The position numbers and the translations under genes were made by a program. From the NCBI GenBank assembly GCA_963788055.1, contig CAWBFA010000002.1, forward strand, positions 744,001 to 808,000: 64,000 nt of DNA, read 5' to 3'. Under the pieces are notes generated by a model, which was not told where the DNA came from, ran no database searches, and was given only the letters and a program-made list of their open reading frames with translations. Position 1 is the first letter of the stretch. Every line of letters starts with the position of its first letter. This DNA comes from JACCTU01 sp963788055. GTDB taxonomy: Bacteria > Actinomycetota > Thermoleophilia > Gaiellales > Gaiellaceae. Positions 17,736-26,055 of this stretch are shown piece after piece.

Positions 17736-18566
17736 TCACCGCGTCACCGGCGTGCCGGTCTCGGAGCACGGGACCGGACCGGTGGCGCCGACGACGCGGC
17801 GTTCCTCGTCGAGGATCGTCAGCGCACGCTCCATCGCAACGGGCTGCAGAGCGCCGACGCCCGGCTGAAAGGGGCCGTCGAGAAAGCGGATGACCAGCAT
17901 CGTCGCGACGATCACCGCGACGACGGTCCCGATCAGCGTCGCCTGCACGAGCTTGGGCTCTCCGCTGTCCGCGAAGAAGAACATGAAGCCGAAGATCACG
18001 ACGGCTGTGAAGATCAGCACGATCCAGAGATGGCTCGGGATCACGCCCTCAGCGCCGTGGATCCGATCCTGGCGCGCGTCCTGGCGCTCGGAGGTCTGGT
18101 CGAGCCACTTTGAGAAGGCGGCCTGTTCGACGGGCGTCGTCGGATTCGCGCTCCGCACGGTGAGGAACATCCGCGCCCCCCAAGGGTTGACCCCACCGGC
18201 CTCCGTCCCGGCGGCCATCCGGGGCCACTCGCCGTAGATCACGGACCTGCCGTAGCAGATGACCTCGCCCCCAAGTCGCCGGGCGGTGGCAGGGGGAAGG
18301 AGGTTCGCCGTCTCGAACAGCTGGGTCACGACCCGCGCCTCGGTCTCGGCCCCGGACCGCGACTGGTCGTAGCTCTGGAACGCGAGCACGACGACGAAGC
18401 CGAGCATCACCGCCAGCCCGGTCGCGAGCACGCCGAAGACGCCCGCCGCACGATCGCCGTCGTTGAAGTAGCTGCCGTCGGGAGCCCGCCGCCGCACGAA
18501 GAGCATCGCCGTCACGGAGACGGCGACGGCCACGGCGATCAGCAAGGCCCCCCAGACGACGTTCAT
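17736..18566 (-). CDS. DUF4239 (bestrophin-like) membrane protein
   Basis: 276 residues with two N-terminal helices (GALLIAVAVAVSVTAMLFVR and VFGVLATGLAVMLGFVVVLA), a soluble middle with the pattern SYDQSRSGAETEARVVTQLF, and two C-terminal helices (LWIVLIFTAVVIFGFMFFF and ATLIGTVVAVIVATMLVIRF). This matches DUF4239, which is distantly related to bestrophin-type channels. The function is unproven. ATG start. It lies 6 bp before the convergent gene ORF for the holin-like phosphatase on the same strand, so it may be the last gene of the YbhN-phosphatase operon. Confidence 0.78.
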   Translation of the reverse strand: MNVVWGALLIAVAVAVSVTAMLFVRRRAPDGSYFNDGDRAAGVFGVLATGLAVMLGFVVVLAFQSYDQSRSGAETEARVVTQLFETANLLPPATARRLGGEVICYGRSVIYGEWPRMAAGTEAGGVNPWGARMFLTVRSANPTTPVEQAAFSKWLDQTSERQDARQDRIHGAEGVIPSHLWIVLIFTAVVIFGFMFFFADSGEPKLVQATLIGTVVAVIVATMLVIRFLDGPFQPGVGALQPVAMERALTILDEERRVVGATGPVPCSETGTPVTR

Positions 18567-18572
18567 GAACGC

Positions 18573-20606
18573 CTACGCCGGTTGGCGCGTGGAGACCAGT
18601 GGCTCGGCGTCGCGCGCCGGTTGTGGCTCGGCGCCGCCCTGAAGCAGCCGCCGCCACGCGGAGAGCAATTCGTGGACCTTGGCGGCGCCGACGACGGGTT
18701 CCTCCGGCGCCGGCAGCTCGACCGGCGCCAGAATGAACGGGCGCGTCTGCGTGCCGCCGATGCCCCCGTGAAACGAGATCAGCTCCTCGAACGCGCACCC
18801 CTCGTCGAGGTCGGCGTCGTAGAAGCTGCCGATCATCAAGTCGGCGACGTGCGGAAAGCCGTCGGTGCGCAGGAGATGCTGCGGCGCGTTCGGGGAGAAG
18901 GACGCAAGCGGGTCCTCCCCCTCGACGCGGCCCTGCTCGAGATAGTTGACGCCGTCTGCGCCGAGTACGACCGCCCCATGCTCGGAGGATCGCGCGAGAA
19001 TCCAGCCGACGTGCGGGTGCGCGCAAAGCGCCGGGATCAGCCGCGGGTGCCGGTCTTTCATCTCCTCGAGCGTGAGCCGCCGCTTCTCCTCCATCAGGTA
19101 GACGAGCCCGAGGTTGCCCGAGCCCATCACGACCACCTGGCGGTCCGAGACGTCCTTCTTCGAGCGCTTCTCTGACTTCGTCGTGCCGGTGGCCTCGCCG
19201 ATGGCGTTGCCGACCATCGCGTTCTGCTCGTCGCCGCCGCCGATCCCCGCGACGTCGGCGGCCTCCACCGTGCGCTCGACGAGCTCGTCGAGCCCGTAGC
19301 CGTTTCGCTGCTTGAACGTGGCGCCCTGCGTCTGGCCGTGGTCGGAGAGCACCACGATCTCGTACGGCCTCGGCGCGTAGCGGCGCGCACGGTCGATCCG
19401 CGCAAACTGCTCGTCGAGCTTGCGCAGCGCCTCGAGCGTGTCCGCCCGCTCGAGGCCGCTGTGGTGCGCCACCTCGTCGTAGCTGGAGAAGGTCGCGTAG
19501 ATCGCCGGGCGGCCGCGCATCAGATCGGTCAGCACGCCGTACACGATCAGGTCACGGACGATCACGCACATCGCGGCACGCATGAACGGGTAGGCGCCGC
19601 TGCGGTGGCCGCGCGGACGTACGTCGCGGCGTGCCGCGCGCAGCGCAGCGGTCCACTCGAGCACGAGCTCCCAGAAGAAGAGGACGAGCGAGCGCGTGAC
19701 GTTGAACCCGTTCGCGAAGAACGCGCGGTAGCCGGGGTTGGCCCGCTTCTCCTCGTCGATGCGGCTGACGGTCAGGATCACGTCCTCCGCCTCGCCGGAG
19801 AGCAGGTTGCCGCGGCTCGTGCCGCCGTCGACGAGCAGCCCGATCCCGGTCGCGCGCTCCTTCTCGATCAGCGCGCAATCCGCCGGCGCGGAGCACGCCC
19901 TGACCGTTCCCGTCTCCTTCTCGACCCAGCGGAACGCCGGGATGTCGTGGTTCGACCCGAGCAGGATCCCCGCCTGGCTCGCACCCGTCTGCGAGGAGAG
20001 ATCGGGCTCCCACTCCATCAGCCTGTGCGAGCCCTCAGCAAGCCATTTCGCCATGTGCGGCGCGCTGCCGTCGCGCATGGCCCGCCGCAGCACCGGCAGC
20101 GCGAGTCCGTCGATCTCCAGGAAGACGATCCCCGGCACGTCGGTTCGCGTCGCTCCGCCCTGGCGCTTCGCGATCCGCTGGACGACGCGGAGCGTGTACG
20201 TGTCGTCGTCGTTCGTGGAGAAGATCACCTCGAGGACGACGCTGACCGCTGCGACGACGAGCGCGGCGAGCAGCGCCCAGCCGAAGTTGTCGACCTGGAA
20301 CGAGTCGAGGATGTCGCTGCCGATCCTGAGCGCGATCGCGTTCGCGATCAGCACGAGGATGAAACCGAGCGCGAGCATGAACGGCAGCCGCAGCGCGGCG
20401 AGGAGCGGCGGAATGACTGCGTTGATGATCGCGACGACCGCCGCCATTGCGAAGGCGCCTCCGTGCTCGACGACGGTCACCCCGGGCAGGATCAGCGCGG
20501 CGGCCCACAGCGAGACAGCGGTGAGCGCCCACGAGATCAGCAGTCTGAGCGGACGGAAGCGGGGTCGCTCGGGCTGCCAGCGGACGGACTCGCCGTACTC
20601 GCTCAC
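18573..20606 (-). CDS. Alkaline phosphatase-superfamily protein with N-terminal holin-like membrane domain
   Basis: 677 residues from a GTG overlapping the upstream stop (GTGA). Residues 20-140 form four transmembrane helices of the phage-holin-4/YvlD type (VSLWAAALILPGVTVVEHGG). The rest is a type I phosphodiesterase/nucleotide pyrophosphatase-like domain: metal motif IVFLEIDGLALPVL, the probable nucleophile region SSQTGASQAGILLGSNHDIP, and VLSDHGQTQG as the second metal site. The active site probably faces the cytoplasm or membrane surface, hydrolysing a phospho-ester such as a phospholipid head group; the substrate is unknown. It is coupled to the YbhN-like gene upstream, a pairing that suggests lipid metabolism. 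Confidence 0.83.
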   Translation of the reverse strand: MSEYGESVRWQPERPRFRPLRLLISWALTAVSLWAAALILPGVTVVEHGGAFAMAAVVAIINAVIPPLLAALRLPFMLALGFILVLIANAIALRIGSDILDSFQVDNFGWALLAALVVAAVSVVLEVIFSTNDDDTYTLRVVQRIAKRQGGATRTDVPGIVFLEIDGLALPVLRRAMRDGSAPHMAKWLAEGSHRLMEWEPDLSSQTGASQAGILLGSNHDIPAFRWVEKETGTVRACSAPADCALIEKERATGIGLLVDGGTSRGNLLSGEAEDVILTVSRIDEEKRANPGYRAFFANGFNVTRSLVLFFWELVLEWTAALRAARRDVRPRGHRSGAYPFMRAAMCVIVRDLIVYGVLTDLMRGRPAIYATFSSYDEVAHHSGLERADTLEALRKLDEQFARIDRARRYAPRPYEIVVLSDHGQTQGATFKQRNGYGLDELVERTVEAADVAGIGGGDEQNAMVGNAIGEATGTTKSEKRSKKDVSDRQVVVMGSGNLGLVYLMEEKRRLTLEEMKDRHPRLIPALCAHPHVGWILARSSEHGAVVLGADGVNYLEQGRVEGEDPLASFSPNAPQHLLRTDGFPHVADLMIGSFYDADLDEGCAFEELISFHGGIGGTQTRPFILAPVELPAPEEPVVGAAKVHELLSAWRRLLQGGAEPQPARDAEPLVSTRQPA

Positions 20607-21733
20607 GCGCGCTCGGCCTTCTTCGCCGCCTTCTTCTCTGCGCGCTGCTCCTTCTGCTCGGCGACCTTCGCCTTCGCGTCGGTGTAGGACTCGCCGACGA
20701 GCAACTTGCCGCCCGACCAGCCGAAGACGAAGACGACGAGCACGACCGCAAAGAGGACGTTCCACGCGGTCGTGACCAGCTGCTGCGCGGTGGAGTACGC
20801 GACCGCGGTATCCCCAGGGACGTTGCAGCAGGTGTCGAGGGCGAGAGCGTTCGTCGCCTGCGTGATGCCGACTGCACCGGGCGTAACGGACACGACGTTG
20901 GCGAGCGAGCCTGAGCCCGTCACCCACATGACCGACTCGAACGTGACCGGGATCGCGAAGGCTGCCAGGAAGATCCCGATCACGGCGAGCTTGCAGAGCC
21001 AGGACAGAAACGACGGGAGAAACGCGCGCGTCAGGTACTCCTTCGGTCGGGAGAGGATCACGCCGCCCTGCTTCGCCTTCAGCCAGAGCTTCTTCACCTG
21101 TCGCCAGAAGATCCGACCGAGGATCACGATCAGCAGGACGGCGCCTGCGGCGATCACGATCGAAGCGCCCGGGTGGTCGGAGAGGTTCCCGAGGTTCTCG
21201 TCGAACGAGCCCGGCACCGACAGGAAGAGGTAGAGGTAGACGAACGTTCCCGCGACCGTGAAGAAGATCTTCTGCACCAGGTAGGCGGCGATCGACCCTG
21301 CGAACGTCGCCGCCGGAATGATGGCGACGAACATCATCAGCGTCACGAAGGTGCCGATGTTCGCGGGCAAGAAGTTGTTCATCGCCACGCCCACCGCGTA
21401 GGCGGTCACGATCGGCCAGAACTCGACCTGGCCCGGGTAGGCAGCTCGAAGGATCCCGTAGTACGAAAGCCCGGCCAACAACGTCTGCCCGCTCTGGAAG
21501 ACCAGCGCGGCGACGATGTAGCCGGCAGGGATAGCGCGGATCTGGTCCCAGAGCTCCGAGAGCCAGCCGCGGACGTCGACCCCGAGCAGGTTGAGGACGA
21601 TCAGGGCGAGCGCGACCCCGAGGAGCCAGGAGACGACCTTGACCAGCCGCCGCTTGCGCGAGCGGTCGTGGAAGGGCAGCACGGCCGACGACTTCGGCGG
21701 CACGGCTACAGGCGTGGAGGCAGCTTCAGTCAT
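20603..21733 (-). CDS. YbhN/AglD-like lysylphosphatidylglycerol-synthase-type transmembrane protein
   Basis: 376 residues from an ATG. About eight transmembrane helices are seen, with family signatures NNFLPANIGTFVTLMMFVA and SVTPGAVGITQATNALAL. The C terminus is a charged Lys/Glu/Ala coiled coil (AKVAEQKEQRAEKKAAKKAE). A short cytosolic N terminus precedes helix 1. It is the upstream partner of the holin-phosphatase gene (4-bp overlap). The proposed role in related proteins is lipid or lipid-linked substrate handling. Two operators lie 49 and 85 bp upstream of the start. Confidence 0.8.
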   Translation of the reverse strand: MTEAASTPVAVPPKSSAVLPFHDRSRKRRLVKVVSWLLGVALALIVLNLLGVDVRGWLSELWDQIRAIPAGYIVAALVFQSGQTLLAGLSYYGILRAAYPGQVEFWPIVTAYAVGVAMNNFLPANIGTFVTLMMFVAIIPAATFAGSIAAYLVQKIFFTVAGTFVYLYLFLSVPGSFDENLGNLSDHPGASIVIAAGAVLLIVILGRIFWRQVKKLWLKAKQGGVILSRPKEYLTRAFLPSFLSWLCKLAVIGIFLAAFAIPVTFESVMWVTGSGSLANVVSVTPGAVGITQATNALALDTCCNVPGDTAVAYSTAQQLVTTAWNVLFAVVLVVFVFGWSGGKLLVGESYTDAKAKVAEQKEQRAEKKAAKKAERA

Positions 21734-21782
21734 GAGCGCAGGTGGCCGTCATCCATCCTCCAAATCCGTGCGACCACGGCCA

Positions 21783-21799
21783 TCACCCGATCAGAGTGA
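21783..21799. promoter_or_regulatory. 17-bp palindromic operator, copy 9 (one mismatch)
   Basis: TCACCCGATCAGAGTGA, one mismatch (GAGTGA, the same variant as copy 8). It lies in the divergent region between the YbhN-like gene (21733) and the SHOCT gene (21912). Confidence 0.72.
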
Positions 21800-21818
21800 T
21801 TCGGGGCCGGGCCGCGGT

Positions 21819-21835
21819 TCACACGATCCGGGTGA
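21819..21835. promoter_or_regulatory. 17-bp palindromic operator, copy 10 (one mismatch)
   Basis: TCACACGATCCGGGTGA, one mismatch in the left half. It starts 36 bp after copy 9 and ends 76 bp before the SHOCT gene ATG at 21912. Confidence 0.72.
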
Positions 21836-21911
21836 TGAACGACCCTACTCCGCGCGGTTTGATTGATCGGCTAGCAACCGACCGGCCCCGTGCCGGAAAG
21901 GAGCAATTGCA

Positions 21912-22178
21912 ATGCCACTGAGGCGCAGACGCCCACTCATGGCCGCCGCGATGGTCGGCGGCGTAGCGCACCACGCCGCCAAGCGCGGCGCGGAGCAGGG
22001 CGCAGAACAGGCACAACAGGACCAGCAGTACGCGCCCCCGCCCCCCGCACCGGCAGCCGGCGGCATGTCTGCCGAGGCGCTGGACAAGCTGAAGCAGCTC
22101 GCAGAGCTGCACACGCAGGGGATCCTCACCGACGCCGAGTTCGAGGTGCAGAAGCAAAAGATCCTGCAGGGCATGTGA
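21912..22178 (+). CDS. SHOCT domain protein
   Basis: 88 residues from an ATG with AAAGGAG about 10 bp upstream. A basic N terminus (MPLRRRRPLM) and a short hydrophobic stretch precede a Gln/Pro-rich linker (QYAPPPPAPAAGG). The SHOCT motif is DKLKQLAELHTQGILTDAEF, followed by EVQKQKILQ. It is the second SHOCT protein in the window and, like the first, is preceded by two tandem operators. It is probably cotranscribed with the DUF6325 gene 24 bp downstream. Confidence 0.83.
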   Translation: MPLRRRRPLMAAAMVGGVAHHAAKRGAEQGAEQAQQDQQYAPPPPAPAAGGMSAEALDKLKQLAELHTQGILTDAEFEVQKQKILQGM

Positions 22179-22202
22179 TCCCGAAACGAAGGAGTTGACC
22201 CG

Positions 22203-22706
22203 ATGGCGATTGGCCCGGTGCAGATGTTGATCGTGGGTTTCGAGGACCCCGATTTCAGAGGAGAGATCCTGGAGGAGCTGACGCGACTGAAGGACGCGGA
22301 CATCATCCGGCTCATCGACCTCGTCGTCGTGAAGAAGGACGACGAGGGGAACATCGAGACGCTGCACACGAGCGATCTCGACGAAGATGCTGCGCTCGAG
22401 TTCGGCGCGGTCGCAGGAGCCCTGATCGGGCTCGGCTACGCGGGCGAGGAAGGCGCGGAAGCGGGCGCGATGGCGGGGGCCGAGGCGATGGCCGACGGCC
22501 AGGTCTTCGACGACGACCAGGTCTGGTACGCCGCCGACGCGATCCCGAACGGCACCGCCGCCGGCGTCGCGCTGATCGAGCACCGCTGGGCGATCCCGCT
22601 CCGCGACGCGATCGTCCGCGCGAACGGCATCCCGCTCGTCGACGAGTGGATCCACGCGACCGACCTGATGGCCGTGGGAGTCGGGGCGGCCGAGGCACAG
22701 GTCTAG
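22203..22706 (+). CDS. DUF6325-family protein (DUF1269-like)
   Basis: 167 residues from an ATG with AAGGAG upstream. The opening MAIGPVQMLIVGFEDPDF followed by IRLIDLVVVKKDDEGNIETL and an Ala/Gly-rich middle (GALIGLGYAGEEGAEAGAMA) matches DUF6325, a family related to DUF1269 membrane-associated proteins. The C-terminal half reads GTAAGVALIEHRWAIPLRDA. These genes commonly stand beside SHOCT genes in actinobacteria, as here. The function is unknown. Confidence 0.8.
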   Translation: MAIGPVQMLIVGFEDPDFRGEILEELTRLKDADIIRLIDLVVVKKDDEGNIETLHTSDLDEDAALEFGAVAGALIGLGYAGEEGAEAGAMAGAEAMADGQVFDDDQVWYAADAIPNGTAAGVALIEHRWAIPLRDAIVRANGIPLVDEWIHATDLMAVGVGAAEAQV

Positions 22707-22833
22707 CAGGAGCGCGTCCCCCAGGAGCGTGCTCGCCAACTCGGTCAACTGGGGCGGGTTCGACTTCTGGGGGAGCTTCACCTTCGTCGACCTCGTCGAC
22801 GTAGGAAGCGCCGACGCCTCTGGAGAGGGCCGC

Positions 22834-24478
22834 GTGAACAGGGGATCCCCCGCTGCGCCCGAGCGCGCACGCCTGGTCCTGATCACGCTGATCCTCGGGG
22901 CCGCCGTCGCGAACCTGAACCTCGCGGTCGCGAACGTCGCGCTGCCGGACATCGGCAAGGCCTTCGACGCGTCGCAGACCTCGCTGAACCTGATCGCCGT
23001 CGGCTACTCGCTCGGGCTCGCGGCGTCGGTGCTCTACCTCGGCGCGGTCGGCGACCGCTACGGCCGGAAGTTGATGCTCGTCCTCGGCGTCGCGCTCTCG
23101 ATCCCGGCCTGCCTCCTGGCCGCGTACGCCCCGTCCGAGGGCGTGCTCATCCTCGCGCGGATCCTGGGCGGCGTCTCGGCGGGCATGGCGTTCCCGACGA
23201 CGCTCGCGCTGATCACCGCGCTCTGGTCGGGCCCGGCACGAACCAAGTCGATCGCGCTGTGGTCCGCGCTCGGGGGCGCGATCTCGGCGCTCGGGCCGCT
23301 GCTCTCGGGCCTGCTCCTGGAGCACTTCTGGTGGGGCTCGGTGTTCCTGATCACCTTGCCGCTCGCGGCGGTCGCGCTCGTGCTGGCGCTCGCGTTCGTG
23401 CCGAGCCACGTCAACGAGACGACCGAGACCGTCGACAACCTCGGCGGCGTGCTCTCCGTCGTGCTCGTGGGCACGCTCGTGCTCGCGATCAACTTCGCGC
23501 CCGTTCCGAACAAAGGGGCGCTCGCGCTCGGGCTCGCGGCGGTCGCGCTCGCGGCGGCGCTCGCCTTCGTCATCCGCCAGCGCCGCGCGCAGAACCCCCT
23601 CTTCGACCTGAGATCGCAAGCCGCCGGATCTTCTGGGTCGCCGCCTGCGCCGGGATCATCGTCTTCGGGTCGCTCATGGCTGCGATGTTCATCGGCCAGC
23701 AGTTCCTCCAGAACGTGCTCGGCTACTCGTCGCTCGACGCCGGGCTGGCGATCATCCCGGCGGCGGTGTGCATGGTGCTGGTCGCGCCTCGCTCCGCGGG
23801 GCTCGTCGAGTCGCACGGCGCCCGGTTCACGCTGCTCGTCGGCTACGTCTTCTGCCTGCTCGGGTTCCTCACGATGCTGCTGCTCTGGAAGGAGGACATC
23901 TCCGTACTGGAAGGTGGGGCTCGGATACGCGTTCGTGGGCATCGGCGTCGGCTTCGCGGGCACGCCCGCGTCGCGCTCGCTCACGAGCTCGGTGCCGGTG
24001 CGGCGCGCCGGGATGGCATCGGGCACCGCGGACCTCCAGCGCGACCTCGGCGGCGCGATCATGCAGTCGATCCTCGGAGCGCTCCTGACGGCGGGGTACG
24101 CGGCCGCGATCGCGACGGCGATCGCGGCGATCGCCGAACCAGGACAAGATCACCGACGACGTGCAGGCGCAGCTCCAGAAGTCGTTCGCCGGCGCCGAAG
24201 GCGTCGCGGAGCAGTACCCGCAGTACGCGTCGCAGATCACCGCGGCCGCGAAGGAGTCCTTCCTCAACGGCGATCAGTGGGCGTACACGGCGGGAATCGT
24301 CGCGATCCTGATCGGCGCAGGGCTCGTCTTCTTCCTCTTCCCGAGGCGGGACGAGGAGCGTGCGCTGCTGGAGGGTTATCAGGCCGAGGACGCCGCGGCG
24401 CAGCCGCCGGAGCCGGCTACGCCGCGCCGAGCTCCAGAACCCGGTCCGCCAGCTCCAGACCTTCCGGGCGGTGCGTGA
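22834..24478 (+). CDS. MFS drug/proton antiporter (DHA2-like, 14-helix), three frameshifts
   Basis: Bridging indels near 23612, 23908 and 24140 gives about 548 residues. GTG start at 22834 with GGAGAGG upstream. Typical MFS features: NLNLAVANVALPDIG in helix 1, motif A GDRYGRKLMLVLG, and motif C-like GGAISALGPLLSGLLLE. The later parts are FWVAACAGIIVFGSLMAAMF, GLGYAFVGIGVGFAGTPASR and a last helix, AYTAGIVAILIGAGLVFFLF. It resembles EmrB/QacA-type exporters. Substrate unknown. The C-terminal tail overlaps the convergent cydC gene by about 60 bp. Confidence 0.8.
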
Positions 24479-26055
24479 TCAGCAGCACGGTTCGGCGCCC
24501 CGCGGCCGCGAAGATGTCGCGAACGAGCTCCTCGGCGGTCTCGGGATCGACGTGCGCCGTCGGCTCGTCGAGGATCAGCACCGGTGCGTCGGCCAGCAGC
24601 GCCCGGGCCAGCGTCAGCCGCTGGCGCTGACCGCCCGAGAGCTCCGTCCCGTCCTCGCCGACCAGGGTGTCGAGCCCCTTGGGCAGCGTCGCGGCCCAGT
24701 CCCCGAGGCGCACGCGGTAGAGCACGTCCCACAGCTCCCCGTCCGTCGCCTCCGGCCGGGCGAGCGCGACGTTCGCGCGAATCGTGGCGTGGAACACGTG
24801 CGCGTCCTGACCGGCGAGGGCGAACACGCGCCGCACGTCCTCCTGGCGGTACTCGCGCAGATCGTGCCCCGCGATCGTGACGCGGCCTTCTTCCGGGTCG
24901 AGGAAGCGAAGCAGGAGGCGCGTGATCGTCGTCTTGCCCGACCCCGTCGGCCCGAGCAGCGCGACGTGGGAACCCGGCTCCAGGCGCAGGTCGAGTCGCC
25001 GGAGCGCCGGCTGCTCGTTCCCCGCGTACCGCGCGGTGACGCCCTCGAGCGCGACGGGTGCGTGTGCAGGCGGAGGCGGCATCGCTTCCGCCGGATCTCG
25101 CACGTCGGGCTCACGATCGAACAGCTCCAGCACGCGGCGACCTGACGCGCGAATTGCCGTGAGCTCGCGCGCTGCGCCCGGTAACGGCGCGACCGCGTCG
25201 AACGACGACGAGCGCGAGCAGCGCGAGCGTCGCGATCAGCACGCGGTCGAGCCCGCCGCCGTCGTGAGCGGCGACGGCCGCGGCCAGCACGCCGGCAACG
25301 GTCAGCCCGGCGACGACGATCGTCAGCGCCTCGCCGAGGCCGGTGACGAAGGCGTCGCGCCGGCCGAGGATCGCGAGCTCTCGGTTGTGCCCCTCGACGC
25401 GAGCCCGCACCTCCTCCCCTCGCCCGTTGACGACGAGCTCGGGCGCGCCCCGAAGCACCTCGACCAGCTCGGCGGTCAGCTCGGAGCGCGCCCGAGCCTG
25501 GCGCCGCGCGGCGGCGCGCGCCGCCCCAGCGGACACGGCCGGCACGACGGCGCCGCCCACGACGAGCCCGAGCGCGAGCACGGCGGCCGCCGCCGGCGAG
25601 AACGCCGCTGTGACGGCGACGCAGCCGACGCCGACCACGAGAGCGACGAGCGGCGGCCCGAGCGCCCGCGCGTAGAGCCCCTGGAGCGCGTCCACGTCGG
25701 CGACCATCCTCGTCAGCAGGTCGCCGCGGCGGTACCCGTCGAGTTGGGCCGGCGCGAGGGGCTCGATCCGCTCGTAGAAGCGCGCACGGATGCGGCCGAG
25801 CCCTCGCAGCGCGTTGTCGTGTGAGACCAGCCGCTCGGCGTAGCGCGCGAGCGGCTTCGCGAGCCCGAAGAAGCGCACCGCGACGATCGCAACCGTGAGG
25901 GCGAGGATCGGCGGGTGCTCCGCCGCGCGCGAGATCAGGTAGCCCGCACTCGCGAGCAGCGCGACGCCGAACCCCACCGCGCAGACGCCGAGCAGGATGC
26001 CGAACACGACTCGCCCGGCGGGGACGCCGAAGAGCGCGACGAGCCGCCTCACCAC
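24417..26055 (-). CDS. cydC: Thiol reductant ABC exporter subunit CydC, one frameshift
   Basis: About 545 residues across one indel near 25205. It starts with GTG overlapping the end of cydD by 7 bp. The first 320 residues form a six-helix exporter domain (RFFGLAKPLARYAERLVSHD is characteristic of CydC). The ATPase domain has Walker A LLGPTGSGKTT, signature ELSGGQRQRL and Walker B PVLILDEPTAHVD. With CydD it forms the heterodimer that exports cysteine/glutathione to the outside, required to assemble cytochrome bd. It is the last gene of ndh-cydABDC. Confidence 0.9.

Noticed and set aside
19338..20687. 449-codon plus-strand open frame inside the holin-phosphatase gene
   Set aside because: It is antisense to a gene with recognisable catalytic motifs and has low-complexity, Arg/Asp-rich sequence without domain patterns.
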